A stretch of DNA of 32,951 nucleotides from NCBI GenBank assembly GCA_016235585.1, contig JACRJY010000170.1:1-32951 (forward strand), read 5' to 3'. This DNA is from Verrucomicrobiota bacterium. GTDB taxonomy: Bacteria; Verrucomicrobiota; Verrucomicrobiia; Limisphaerales; JACRJY01. The notes beneath the pieces are model-generated. The model was not told the origin of the DNA and ran no database searches. It saw only the letters and a list, made by a program, of their open reading frames with translations. Position numbers and translations under genes: made by a program. Positions 7,213-15,400 of the stretch are shown one piece after another; the stretch's first letter is position 1, and each line of letters starts with the position of its first letter.

Positions 7213-8145
7213 ATGGCGAATCTTTTAACTCCCGACCTTCTGCGCCGTCTGGAGCAATTCCAGTTGCTCGCGGCGCGGCGCGCCAAGAGCACGGCGCGGG
7301 GCGAACGTCGCAGCCGCGCACGCGGGCAGTCAGTCGAGTTCGCGGACTACCGCAACTACACCCTCGGCGACGACTTCCGGTATCTCGACTGGAATCTCTT
7401 TGGCCGACTCGACCGCCTTTTCCTCAAGCTCTACGAGGAGGAGCGCGAACTGCCCGTCACCCTCTTTCTCGACGCCAGCGAGTCCATGACCTTCGGCGAG
7501 CCGCGCAAGTTCGACTTCGCCCAGCAGGTCGCCGCCGCCGTCGGCTACGTCGCGCTGTGCGGCTTCGACCGAGTGAGCGTAATCCCCTTCCCCAACGCGG
7601 AGCGCGGAATGCGGAATGCGGAGCAGAAAGAAACACCGAACATCGAACTCGCCGCGCGCGGCGCGCTCCGTCTCGTGCGCGGACGCAAGTCCGCAATGGA
7701 ATTTTTCCAAAACCTCGGTGAGTTGACCGCGTTTGGCTCGACGAACCTCAACGAGTCGCTCCGTCGCGGTGCACTGGAATCGCGGCAGACCGGCGTCGCC
7801 GTGGTGTTGAGCGACTTCCTCGACCCCGCCGGCTACGAGGCCGGGCTGACGGCACTGCTCGGTCGAGGTTTTCAGATCAACGCCGTGCAGATTCTCGCGC
7901 CAGAGGAATTGTCCCCAACTTCGTTTGGTGATTTGCGGCTGATTGATTCCGAGACCGGCACGCAGCAGGAAGTCACGTTTGGCCGCTTCCGCATGGAGGA
8001 TTATCAGCGCGTGGTGAATGGCTTTCGCGGCCAGCTCGCGGAGTTTTGCCGCACGCGCGGCATCCATTTCTTCAGCGTCGCTTCCAACACGAAGCTGGAG
8101 GAGCTGCTCTTGAAGCAACTGCGCCAGGCCGAGGTCTGGGCATGA
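7213..8145 (+). CDS. DUF58 domain-containing protein (MoxR partner)
   Basis: A 310-aa DUF58 protein. The signature RGQSVEFADYRNYTLGDDFR region (about residues 37-56), the DWNLFGRLDRLFLKLYEEER block (about 59-78) and the von Willebrand-like metal site LDASESM (86-92) are all present. DUF58 proteins are typically encoded beside MoxR ATPases and are presumed clients or effectors of them. There is no membrane helix, so this is a cytoplasmic or peripheral form. Residues about 127-144 (NAERGMRNAEQ and flanks) interrupt the conserved region after VSVIPF. They are encoded by a gcggaa-type repeat, which looks like an in-frame insertion. The start lies two bases after the preceding stop. Identification is firm. 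Confidence 0.93.
   Translation: MANLLTPDLLRRLEQFQLLAARRAKSTARGERRSRARGQSVEFADYRNYTLGDDFRYLDWNLFGRLDRLFLKLYEEERELPVTLFLDASESMTFGEPRKFDFAQQVAAAVGYVALCGFDRVSVIPFPNAERGMRNAEQKETPNIELAARGALRLVRGRKSAMEFFQNLGELTAFGSTNLNESLRRGALESRQTGVAVVLSDFLDPAGYEAGLTALLGRGFQINAVQILAPEELSPTSFGDLRLIDSETGTQQEVTFGRFRMEDYQRVVNGFRGQLAEFCRTRGIHFFSVASNTKLEELLLKQLRQAEVWA
7594..7624 (+). repeat. gcggaa-type repeat inserted in frame in the DUF58 gene
   Basis: The run aacgcggagcgcggaatgcg continues with gaatgcggagc. Similar words occur in the gap at 2084-2116. The encoded peptide has no counterpart in ordinary DUF58 sequences at this point, so a short repeat element appears to have been absorbed into the reading frame. Confidence 0.6.
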
Positions 8146-8181
8146 GGCGACGTTCGTTTCCCCGTCAATAATTCGCATCCG

Positions 8182-9096
8182 ATGAGCCGCAAAGCCCTCT
8201 GGAAAGTCTCCCTCGCCATTTCGCCCGAAGCGGAGGAGTCCGCCGCCGAGTTGATGAGCAAAGTGTTCGGGCAATGGCCTTCGATTTACACGGGTGCCGA
8301 AACTCGTGAAACCTCCGCGACGGTTTATCTGGAGAAACGACCCGCGCCGAACGGCGAGGAGTTGAGGAATTTGCGAGCCGGAATCCAGCGGCTCGCGACG
8401 TGCAGCCTAGCCGACAGCACGACGAAGGCAAGCGTGCAACGCGTGCGGCGGGAGGATTGGGCCGAGTCGTGGAAGCGCCATTTCAAGCCGTTGAACATTG
8501 GCTCGGCTCTGCTCATCAAGCCGAGCTGGAGCCGCCGCCGTCCACGCAAGGGCCAGATGGCGGTGGTGCTCGATCCCGGCTTGAGCTTCGGCACCGGCCA
8601 GCACGCGACGACGGAGTTTTGCCTCCAGCAACTCGTCAAGGCGCGACGGCGCGGAGCGGCGCAAAGCTTTTTGGACATCGGCACGGGTTCGGGAATTCTC
8701 GCCATCGCGGCGGCGAAACTCGGCTATTCACCCGTGACGGCCTTCGACTTCGACCCCGTTGCCGTCCGCGTGGCGCGGGAGAACGTGCGGAGCAACCGCG
8801 TGGAAAAGCTTCTCCGAATTTCCCGCCAAGATTTGACCCGGCTGCCGGAGCACGGACGGAAGCACCACGTCGTCTGCGCCAACCTGATCTACGACCTGCT
8901 GATTCAGGAGCGGCGGCGCATCCTCAACCGGCTGCGGCCCGACGGCGTGCTCGTGCTGGCGGGGATTCTCGCCACGCAGTTCCCGCGCGTGCGCGAGGCT
9001 TATGCCGAGGCAGGATTAGAACTGCTGTCCACGCGCGTGAAAAGGGAGTGGCAGTCCGGGGCGTTTGCCTTCCGCCGGGAACAAGCTGACCGGTGA
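8182..9096 (+). CDS. prmA: Ribosomal protein L11 methyltransferase
   Basis: A 304-aa SAM-dependent methyltransferase that would methylate ribosomal protein L11. Family marks are EDWAESWKRHFKPLNIG (about residues 91-107), DPGLSFGTGQHATT (131-144) and the SAM-binding loop LDIGTGSGILAIAA (164-177), followed by the acidic FDFDPVAV (189-196) and the catalytic-region ANLIYDLL. Length matches the family. It follows the DUF58 gene by 36 bases and may be the last gene of that operon. No strong Shine-Dalgarno is visible. The family is not functionally tied to MoxR/DUF58, so shared transcription is positional only. Confidence 0.92.
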   Translation: MSRKALWKVSLAISPEAEESAAELMSKVFGQWPSIYTGAETRETSATVYLEKRPAPNGEELRNLRAGIQRLATCSLADSTTKASVQRVRREDWAESWKRHFKPLNIGSALLIKPSWSRRRPRKGQMAVVLDPGLSFGTGQHATTEFCLQQLVKARRRGAAQSFLDIGTGSGILAIAAAKLGYSPVTAFDFDPVAVRVARENVRSNRVEKLLRISRQDLTRLPEHGRKHHVVCANLIYDLLIQERRRILNRLRPDGVLVLAGILATQFPRVREAYAEAGLELLSTRVKREWQSGAFAFRREQADR

Positions 9097-9167
9097 TTTT
9101 GAAAATCCCGGAAAATTTTCTGGCATTCTGCAATAATTGTGTTACGAATTGCCCCGTGAAACGACCC

Positions 9168-9209
9168 GTTTGCAAAAGTGGAGCAAACGAAAGCCTGACA
9201 AGGCAGGCT
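9168..9209 (+). promoter_or_regulatory. Two hairpins in the leader of the 54-aa gene
   Basis: gtttgc (9168-9173) pairs with gcaaac (9183-9188), and agcctg (9192-9197) pairs with caggct (9204-9209). Both lie in the 160-base AT-richer gap before the small gene, whose ribosome binding site follows at about 9243-9248. They could be a regulatory leader, but no known riboswitch class is recognised. Confidence 0.4.
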
Positions 9210-9256
9210 GAAGGTGTCTCGCTCCCCAGACGGATCCAACCAGAAAGGAATGCAGC

Positions 9257-9421
9257 ATGTCAAAACCACTGGAAGTCATCACTGAGGTAATCAAGGATCC
9301 AAAGCACCCGTTCCGCCAGCTGGCGGATCGTCCCGATAAACCCCACAAAAACCGCTACGAAAGACGAAAAATCAAACAGTATCTCTACACGACCGACTGG
9401 CTGAACGAACAGCAGGCCTGA
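9257..9421 (+). CDS. Small basic protein, 54 aa, unknown
   Basis: The product begins MSKPLEVITEVIKDPKHPFR and ends in YTTDWLNEQQA. It is rich in Lys, Arg and Pro, has no membrane segment and no cysteine, and looks like a small RNA-binding or ribosome-associated type protein; this is inference, as I do not recognise a family. Support for a real gene is good: AAAGGA lies eight bases before the ATG, one of the few clear ribosome binding sites in the window. The leader contains two hairpins, and a strong intrinsic terminator follows 25 bases after the stop. It therefore looks like a single-gene, well-expressed transcription unit. Confidence 0.8.
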   Translation: MSKPLEVITEVIKDPKHPFRQLADRPDKPHKNRYERRKIKQYLYTTDWLNEQQA

Positions 9422-9445
9422 ACGACGGTCGGAAATTTCAACCGG

Positions 9446-9474
9446 AAAAGCCACGCCATCGCGCGTGGCTTTTT
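9446..9474 (+). terminator. Intrinsic terminator of the 54-aa gene
   Basis: Stem aaaagccacgc (9446-9456) pairs with gcgtggctttt (9463-9473) around a six-base loop and runs into a T-rich tract (ttttt, then cttt). This is a textbook Rho-independent terminator on the plus strand. Confidence 0.9.
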
Positions 9475-9520
9475 CTTTGCGGGCCAGCCGGGGTGCTTGG
9501 ATGAAAGCTTTTTTTGTAAA

Positions 9521-9549
9521 TTGTCGCGCGGCTCCGGCACTGCTACTTT
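9521..9549 (+). promoter_or_regulatory. Promoter candidate placing transcription start at the GTG of the TPR gene
   Basis: TTGTCG (9521-9526), a 17-base spacer and TACTTT (9544-9549) lie just six bases before the GTG at 9556. If used, the mRNA would start at or next to the start codon, and no Shine-Dalgarno is visible. Confidence 0.5.
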
Positions 9550-9555
9550 TCCCCT

Positions 9556-10536
9556 GTGAACGAACTCCTCGCCGGCCTGATTGGCTTGTTGCTGATGACC
9601 AATCAAATGGCCGCCGCCAGCAATCTCGTCAAGAAGGCCACAGGCGCCTCCGTCAACGTCGCGGCGGCGGATGACCCGGTCGAAAAAGAATACCGCAAGC
9701 TCCTCGAAAGGGACGACGCCGCGCAGGCCGACGTGGACAAGATGATTCGCGACGAGCAGGCCTTCGCCAAGCAGGACGCCGCGATTCCCCAGGCCACAAT
9801 TAAACTGCGCATCGAGCAGCGCCTCAAGCCGGTGCGCGACGCCTACGAGGATTTTCTCCTCCGCCACCCGGCGCACGCCCGTGCCCGCGTCGCCTACGGA
9901 AGTTTTCTGAACGACACTGTCGGCGAAGTCGAGGCGCGCGACCAGTGGGAGAAGGCGCTCACCTACGACACCAACAACCCCGCCATCTACAACAACCTTG
10001 CCAACATCTACGGCCACCTCGGCCCGGTGAAAAAAGCCTTCGACTACTACACGCGGGCTGTTGCGTTGAACCCGAAGGAGTCCGTCTATCTCCATAACTT
10101 CGCCACCACGGTGTTTCTTTTCCGCAAGGACGCGATGGAGCACTACGGCTGGAACGAGCAGCAGGTCTTCAACCGCGCCTTCGAGCTTTATCATCAGGCG
10201 CTGGCGCTCGACCCGGACAACTTCATCCTCGCGAGCGACATCGCGCAGGGCTACTACGCCGTCAAGCCGCCGCGCCCCGACGACGCCATCAAGGCCTGGC
10301 AGCTCGCGCTCAAGCTCGCCAGCGACGACATCGAGCGGGAGGGCGTCTATCTCCACATCGCCCGGCACCTCCACATCGGCGCGCGGTTTGATGAGTCTCG
10401 CGCGATGCTCAACCAGGTGACCAACACGATGTATCTCACCACGCGGACGAACATCCTGCGAACCATCGAAAAGAAACAGGCCGCCGCCGCAACGAACGCA
10501 CCGCCTGTTCCACCCGCCAAGGCCAAGCTGCCGTGA
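9556..10536 (+). CDS. TPR-repeat protein with N-terminal export signal
   Basis: A 326-aa protein. The first ~22 residues (MNELLAGLIGLLLMTNQMAAAS) look like a signal peptide or membrane anchor. Tetratricopeptide-like repeats then run from about residue 95 to 290, with recognisable units such as NPAIYNNLANIYGHLGPVKK followed by DYYTRAVALNP. TPR proteins serve as scaffolds, and no specific partner is evident. The C-terminal ~25 residues are Ala/Pro-rich. The start is GTG, supported by the promoter candidate six bases upstream and by the signal sequence beginning there. It stands between the terminator of the small gene and the lactate permease. Confidence 0.85.
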   Translation: MNELLAGLIGLLLMTNQMAAASNLVKKATGASVNVAAADDPVEKEYRKLLERDDAAQADVDKMIRDEQAFAKQDAAIPQATIKLRIEQRLKPVRDAYEDFLLRHPAHARARVAYGSFLNDTVGEVEARDQWEKALTYDTNNPAIYNNLANIYGHLGPVKKAFDYYTRAVALNPKESVYLHNFATTVFLFRKDAMEHYGWNEQQVFNRAFELYHQALALDPDNFILASDIAQGYYAVKPPRPDDAIKAWQLALKLASDDIEREGVYLHIARHLHIGARFDESRAMLNQVTNTMYLTTRTNILRTIEKKQAAAATNAPPVPPAKAKLP

Positions 10537-10588
10537 ACATCGCTATTCCCCTGCCCAACCCATCGTTTGTGGTGCATTGAAATATCGG

Positions 10589-10653
10589 CCCGCGAACCAC
10601 GCGAAGGACGCCAAAGCGAAACTTTCTTTCGCGTCGTTCGCGTGGTTAGCGGG
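10589..10653. repeat. Long hairpin-forming inverted repeat
   Basis: The arm cccgcgaaccacgcgaagga then cgccaaag (10589-10616) matches the reverse complement of 10626-10653 at 25 of 28 positions, around a nine-base loop. It shares the 'aaccacg' word with 1606-1612. It sits in the 211-base gap between the TPR and permease genes. It may be an interspersed repeat and could also stop transcription, though there is no long T-run. Confidence 0.8.
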
Positions 10654-10747
10654 CAGAAATGGATTTCAACCTCACGCTTCACGGCAGGACGGCTGTCGGA
10701 TTTTTTGTTGCACCGCGCCTGCCTTCCGCTTCTGATTCCCGCACCGC

Positions 10748-12391
10748 ATGACACCTTGGGCGCAAAACTACGATCCACTCGGCAATCCCTGGCTTTCCAC
10801 GCTCGTCGCCGCGCTGCTCGGCCTCGGCGTGGCGCTCGGCGTCGCGCTGTTCGCGTATCGGATGCCCACCGACGCCGCGCTCGCCACGGCGGGCTACGGC
10901 GCGGCTTACGGTCTGTTTCCCATCGGCTGGATTATTTTGAATCTGATTTTCCTCTATCAACTTACGGTTGAAAAAGGCCTCTTCGCCGTGCTGCGCGGCA
11001 GCCTCGCGAACCTCGCGCCCGACCCGCGCGTGCAACTGGTGCTCATCGCGTTCAGTTTCGGCGCGTTCTTCGAGGGCGCGGCGGGCTTCGGCACGCCGGT
11101 GGCCGTGACAGCAGCGATTCTGATGCAGCTCGGTTTCAAGCCGCTCCAGGCCGCCGGCCTCTCGCTCATCGCGAACACCGCGCCCGTGGCCTACGGCGCG
11201 CTCGGCACGCCCATCATCGCACTCGCCGGCGTGACGGGACTCGACCTGCACGACCTCTCCGCAATGGCCGGGCGGCAACTGCCGTTCTTCTCGCTCATCG
11301 TGCCGTTCTGGGTCGTGTGGGCCTACGCGGGCTGGCGCGGAATGCTCGGCGTGTGGCCCGCGTGCCTGACGGCGGGCGTGAGTTTCGCCCTGCCGCAGTT
11401 TCTCGTCTCGAACTTCCACGGCCCGTGGCTGGTGGACATCGTGGCGGCGATTTGCTCGATGCTCGCGGTGGTGGCACTGCTGAAATTCTGGAAACCGCGC
11501 GACGGCTGGAAGCCAGTGGCCGACGGAGCGCCGATTTCCAAATCGGCTTCAAATCCATCTCCAGATGCCCACACCGGAACGGAGTCCGGCGCTCCACAAA
11601 CTGCGTCGCGCGCCCTCATCCGCCGCGCGTGGGTGCCGTGGATTTTGTTGAGCGTGCTCGTCTTCATCTGGGGCGTGCCGGCGGTGAAGAAACAACTCGA
11701 CACCCTCTCCGCGCCGAAATTTGAAATCCCCCGCCTGCACAACACCACGGCCCGCACTTTCCCGGTCGTTCCAAAGCCGACGCCGGAGAAACCCACGAAA
11801 CCAGAGGAAGCCGTCTTCAAACTCAACTGGCTCTCCGCCACCGGCACCGGAATTCTTGCCGCCGCCATTTTGGCGGGATTTTTCATGGGCTTCACTCCCC
11901 TCGAAATGTTTCGCGTCTATTTCCAGACGCTCTGGCGCGTCCGCTTCTCCCTCATCACCATCGCCGCGATGCTCGCGCTCGGCTACGTGACGAAATACTC
12001 CGGCACCGACGCCACGCTCGGCCTCGCGCTGGCGAAGACTGGCGGGCTGTATCCGTTCTTCGGCACGCTGCTGGGCTGGCTGGGCGTCGCGCTCACCGGC
12101 AGCGACACCGCGAGCAACGTCCTCTTCGGCAGCCTCCAAAAAATCACCGCCGAACAGACCGGCATCAACCCTGTGCTCATGTGCGCGGCGAACAGCTCCG
12201 GCGGCGTGATGGGCAAGATGGTGGACGCGCAGAGCATCGTCGTCGCGAGCACCGCGACGAACTGGTATGGCCACGAGGGCAGCATCCTGCGCTACGTGTT
12301 CTTTCACAGCATCGCGCTCGCCGCCTTGGTGGGAATCCTCGTCTATCTGCAAGCCTACGTCCCGCCGTTCACGGGCATGGTGGTGAAGTAG
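10748..12391 (+). CDS. lldP: L-lactate permease
   Basis: A 547-aa polytopic protein of the lactate permease (LctP/LldP) family, which takes up lactate, and often glycolate, with protons. Family marks include the opening WAQNYDPLG, SFGAFFEGAAGFGTPVAVTA (about residues 98-117), IANTAPVAYGALGTPI (about 140-155), and near the end GSDTASNVLFG and AANSSGGVMGKMV. More than ten hydrophobic segments are visible and the length is normal. A loop at about residues 259-283 is encoded by a palindromic repeat that seems to have inserted in frame. A weak promoter pair (TTGCAC 10708-10713, TCTGAT 10731-10736) precedes the ATG. No lactate dehydrogenase gene is adjacent. Identification is firm. Confidence 0.95.
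   Translation: MTPWAQNYDPLGNPWLSTLVAALLGLGVALGVALFAYRMPTDAALATAGYGAAYGLFPIGWIILNLIFLYQLTVEKGLFAVLRGSLANLAPDPRVQLVLIAFSFGAFFEGAAGFGTPVAVTAAILMQLGFKPLQAAGLSLIANTAPVAYGALGTPIIALAGVTGLDLHDLSAMAGRQLPFFSLIVPFWVVWAYAGWRGMLGVWPACLTAGVSFALPQFLVSNFHGPWLVDIVAAICSMLAVVALLKFWKPRDGWKPVADGAPISKSASNPSPDAHTGTESGAPQTASRALIRRAWVPWILLSVLVFIWGVPAVKKQLDTLSAPKFEIPRLHNTTARTFPVVPKPTPEKPTKPEEAVFKLNWLSATGTGILAAAILAGFFMGFTPLEMFRVYFQTLWRVRFSLITIAAMLALGYVTKYSGTDATLGLALAKTGGLYPFFGTLLGWLGVALTGSDTASNVLFGSLQKITAEQTGINPVLMCAANSSGGVMGKMVDAQSIVVASTATNWYGHEGSILRYVFFHSIALAALVGILVYLQAYVPPFTGMVVK
11523..11595 (+). repeat. Palindromic repeat element within the lldP reading frame
   Basis: Outer arms ggagcgccg (11525-11533) and cggcgctcc (11587-11595) enclose a perfect hairpin gccgatttccaaatcggc (11530-11547) and a weaker ccgga/tccgg hairpin (about 11574-11589). 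The outer-arms-plus-two-hairpins architecture matches the element after the gene at 12397-12461. It encodes a polar Ser/Pro/Ala-rich loop that leaves the permease frame intact. Confidence 0.65.
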
Positions 12392-12396
12392 GGCAG

Positions 12397-12461
12397 GAGC
12401 GCGGACGGCTCGTCCGCGCGGCGGGTAAAACTTTCCAAACGCGGGCGAGCCGCCCGCGCTC
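12397..12461. repeat. Cruciform-type repeat between converging genes, possible bidirectional terminator
   Basis: Outer arms gagcgcgg (12397-12404) and ccgcgctc (12454-12461) enclose hairpins gcgcggacg/cgtccgcgc (12399-12407 with 12411-12419) and cgcgggcg/cgcccgcg (12440-12447 with 12451-12458). It lies between the stops of two converging genes. Stems are strong, but T-runs are short, so termination is possible rather than certain. Confidence 0.65.
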
Positions 12462-12467
12462 TTTCGA

Positions 12468-15400
12468 CTAATCCACAAACACCGTCTCGTTCGCCAGCAG
12501 CAGCACCTGGGCGAACTTCTCCCACGCGCTCAATTGCACCGGCGCTTTCGCCGCCTTGGCTCCGAAATCCTTCTCCGCCTCCCAACTGCGCTTGCTCACA
12601 CTCGTGTCGTAGTCACCAAGCAATGAAATCTTCGGCGTCCACGTGAAGCCGTCCGAGCTTGAGTTCGCAAGGCCGTCCACCACGAAGTCCACCGTCTCGC
12701 CCAGCTTCACTTCAAGTTTCGCCACGTCGGTCTTCACCTTGTTGTTGAACGCCGTCCATTCGCCGATTTTCCCGCCCCGGCTGCTCACGATGCGACCGCG
12801 CACGCCGTCGCCGGCCTTGTAGCCGTGCGCGAGCGTCGCCTCGATGCGAACCGCGCCGTCCACCGGCGACACCCAGCGCCGCACGGACGCCTGCTCGCGC
12901 TGCGGCCCCGGATGCCCGCCCGCCGCCGTCACCGAGAGATGGCCGAACTGCGCATCGGGATATTTGGCCGCCGGCGTGGCCTTGTCCTTGGCGATGGAAC
13001 TCATCGCCTTGAAATCCTTCGTGTGGTTCACCAGCGGGTCAAACCAGCCGTAGCCGTAATGCCAGCCCGGCGTGATGGCTTGACGCGGCTGCAGCGCGGA
13101 ATTTTTCTGGAGGAAAGCCTGCGCCATCTTCAACTCCTCCGCCTCCGGCGCACGTTGGAAGAGGATTTGATACACCGCCGAGATTTTTTCTGCGTCGCCC
13201 GCGCGCGATTTCACCTCGGCGCGGCTGATGAGTTCGCGCGCCTGCCCGACGACGAACGGGCTGTTCATCATGAAGAGCGCCTGCTGCGGCACCGTGGTGT
13301 TGAACCGCTGCGGGCTGCTCGCGTCGGGATTCGCGAAGTCAAACGTGCGGAACAGCGCCGGAAGATTCTGCCGGTCAATGAACCCATACACCGTCCGCCG
13401 CCCGCTGAACGGCTCCTTCGTGATGTCCACCGGCAGGCCGCCCATCGCGAGGTCGAGCCTGCCGGACGCCGCGAGCAGCGTGTCGCGCATCGCCTCGAAG
13501 TCGAGCCGGTGCCGGTTGTATTTGTGAAGAAGCTGATTATCGGGGTCGAGCGTGGCGTAACGCGGCTTGTCGTCGCCCGCCTGCTGGTAGGTGCTCGAAA
13601 GCACGATGGCGCGGTGAAGTTTCTTCAACGACCAGCCCTGCGCCATGAAATCCGCCGCGAGCCAGTTCAGCAAATCCAGTTGCACCGGCGCTTCCGTGCG
13701 AACGCCGAAATCGCTCGGCGTGCCAACGAGCGGTTTGCCAAAATGCCAGCCCCACACGCGGTTCACGAACACCCGCGCCGTCAGCGGATTATTCTTGTTC
13801 GCAATGTCGCGCGCGAGTTCGAGCCGCCCGCTGCCCTGCTTGAACGGCTGGCGGGCCGGCCCCGCGAGCACCTCGATGAACTGGCGTGGCGTCTCCGCGC
13901 CGGGCGTGTTGGCGTTGCCGCGAATCAGCACGCGCGAGTTGCCGGGGTTTTGCCTATCCACCAGCGCCATGCCGCGTGCGGGCGCGCCGGGATGCGTCCA
14001 GTTGAGCTGCTCGGCTTGGTTACGAATCTTCGCCGTGCCCTCGCGCAACCGTCGCGCAATCGTGCGCCGCACCTCGGCATCCGATGGGTTAGCTGGTGAG
14101 TTGGCGGCGTAAAGAATGTTCCGCAACGCCTCCTGCTCCTTGTCGGGCAGCGAAGTCGGTTTGGGTTTTCCGCCCTTCGCCGCGTCCGCCCACGCCTTGT
14201 CCAAGTCGGCGAACAGCTTGGTGTAAATCGCCGCCACCTCCTTGAGCGACACCGGCGTCTTGCTGGCAAACGCCTTCGCGACAGCGGCGTTGATAGGCTT
14301 TGCCGCGTCCGCATTCGCCGCAAACTTCGCAGCCAGCGCGCCCGCCTGCTTCGCAAAATCCTTTTCCGGCAGCGCGGCGAACGCGAACCACGGCGCGAAC
14401 ACCGCGTCGTGCTGTTTCGCGCGGCGGTCGAGTTCGCTCATCCAGTCACGCAGCGTCTGCGGTGTGAGCTTGCGCGTGCCGGCGAACGTGTCGAGCTTGT
14501 CGCCCTTGCCGAGCGCCTTCGCGTCGCGCGCGGCGAGCAGATAGTCGCCGACTTGGGCGCGAAGCTTCGCCGTGTATTTCTCCACCTCGGCTACGGTGAA
14601 CTCCTCCACCTTCGCCTCGATCCGGGCCTTCTCCTTCAGAAAATCCTTGTAGTCGTCGTTCTCCTCCAGCCGGCCCAGCAGCGGCTTCTCCTTCGGCTCC
14701 TCGGAGGACGCGAAAACGCCGTGCAGGCCGTAGTAATCCTTCATCGTCAGCGGATCGAACTTGTGATCGTGGCACCGCGCGCAGCCGATGGTCAGCCCCA
14801 TCGTGCCGCGCACCGCCACGTCCATGCGGTCGTCAATGATGTCGTTCTGGTTGTTCAGAAACCGCCGGCCCAGCGTGAGAAAACCCATCGCGGCCAGCGC
14901 GCGCTTGTCTTCGCCGAGCGGCAGTTGGTCGGCGGCGATCTGCTCGATGAGAAACTGGTCGTAGGGTTTGTCCTCGTTGAACGCGCGGATGACATAGTCG
15001 CGGTAGGTGTGCGAGAACGCGAAGCGCCGCTCCTCGCCGCCCGCGAGATAACCCTTGGTGTCCGCGTAGCGCGCCACGTCGAGCCAGTAGCGACCCCAGC
15101 GCTCACCGTAATGCGGCGAGTCGAGCAGCCGGTTCACGACCTTCTCGAAGGCGTCTTTGGATTTATCATTCAGGAAATCCGTCATCTCCTGCGGCGACGG
15201 CGGGAGACCGAGCAGATCAAAATAAGCGCGGCGCAGCAGCGTGCGCCTGTCCGCCGGATCGGACGGCTTCATTCCCCTGCCCTCCAGCTTGGCGAGCACG
15301 AACGCGTCCACCGGCGTCTTCACCCACGCCTTATCCTTCACCACCGGCACGGGCGGCTTAACAACCGGCTTGAACGCCCAATGATTCTTTGGGTTCTGGA

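Noticed and set aside
9095..9140. TTGAAA near 9099 as the promoter of the 54-aa gene
   Set aside because: No good -10 lies at 16-18 bases; the nearest AT-rich hexamer (aataat) is about 27 bases away.
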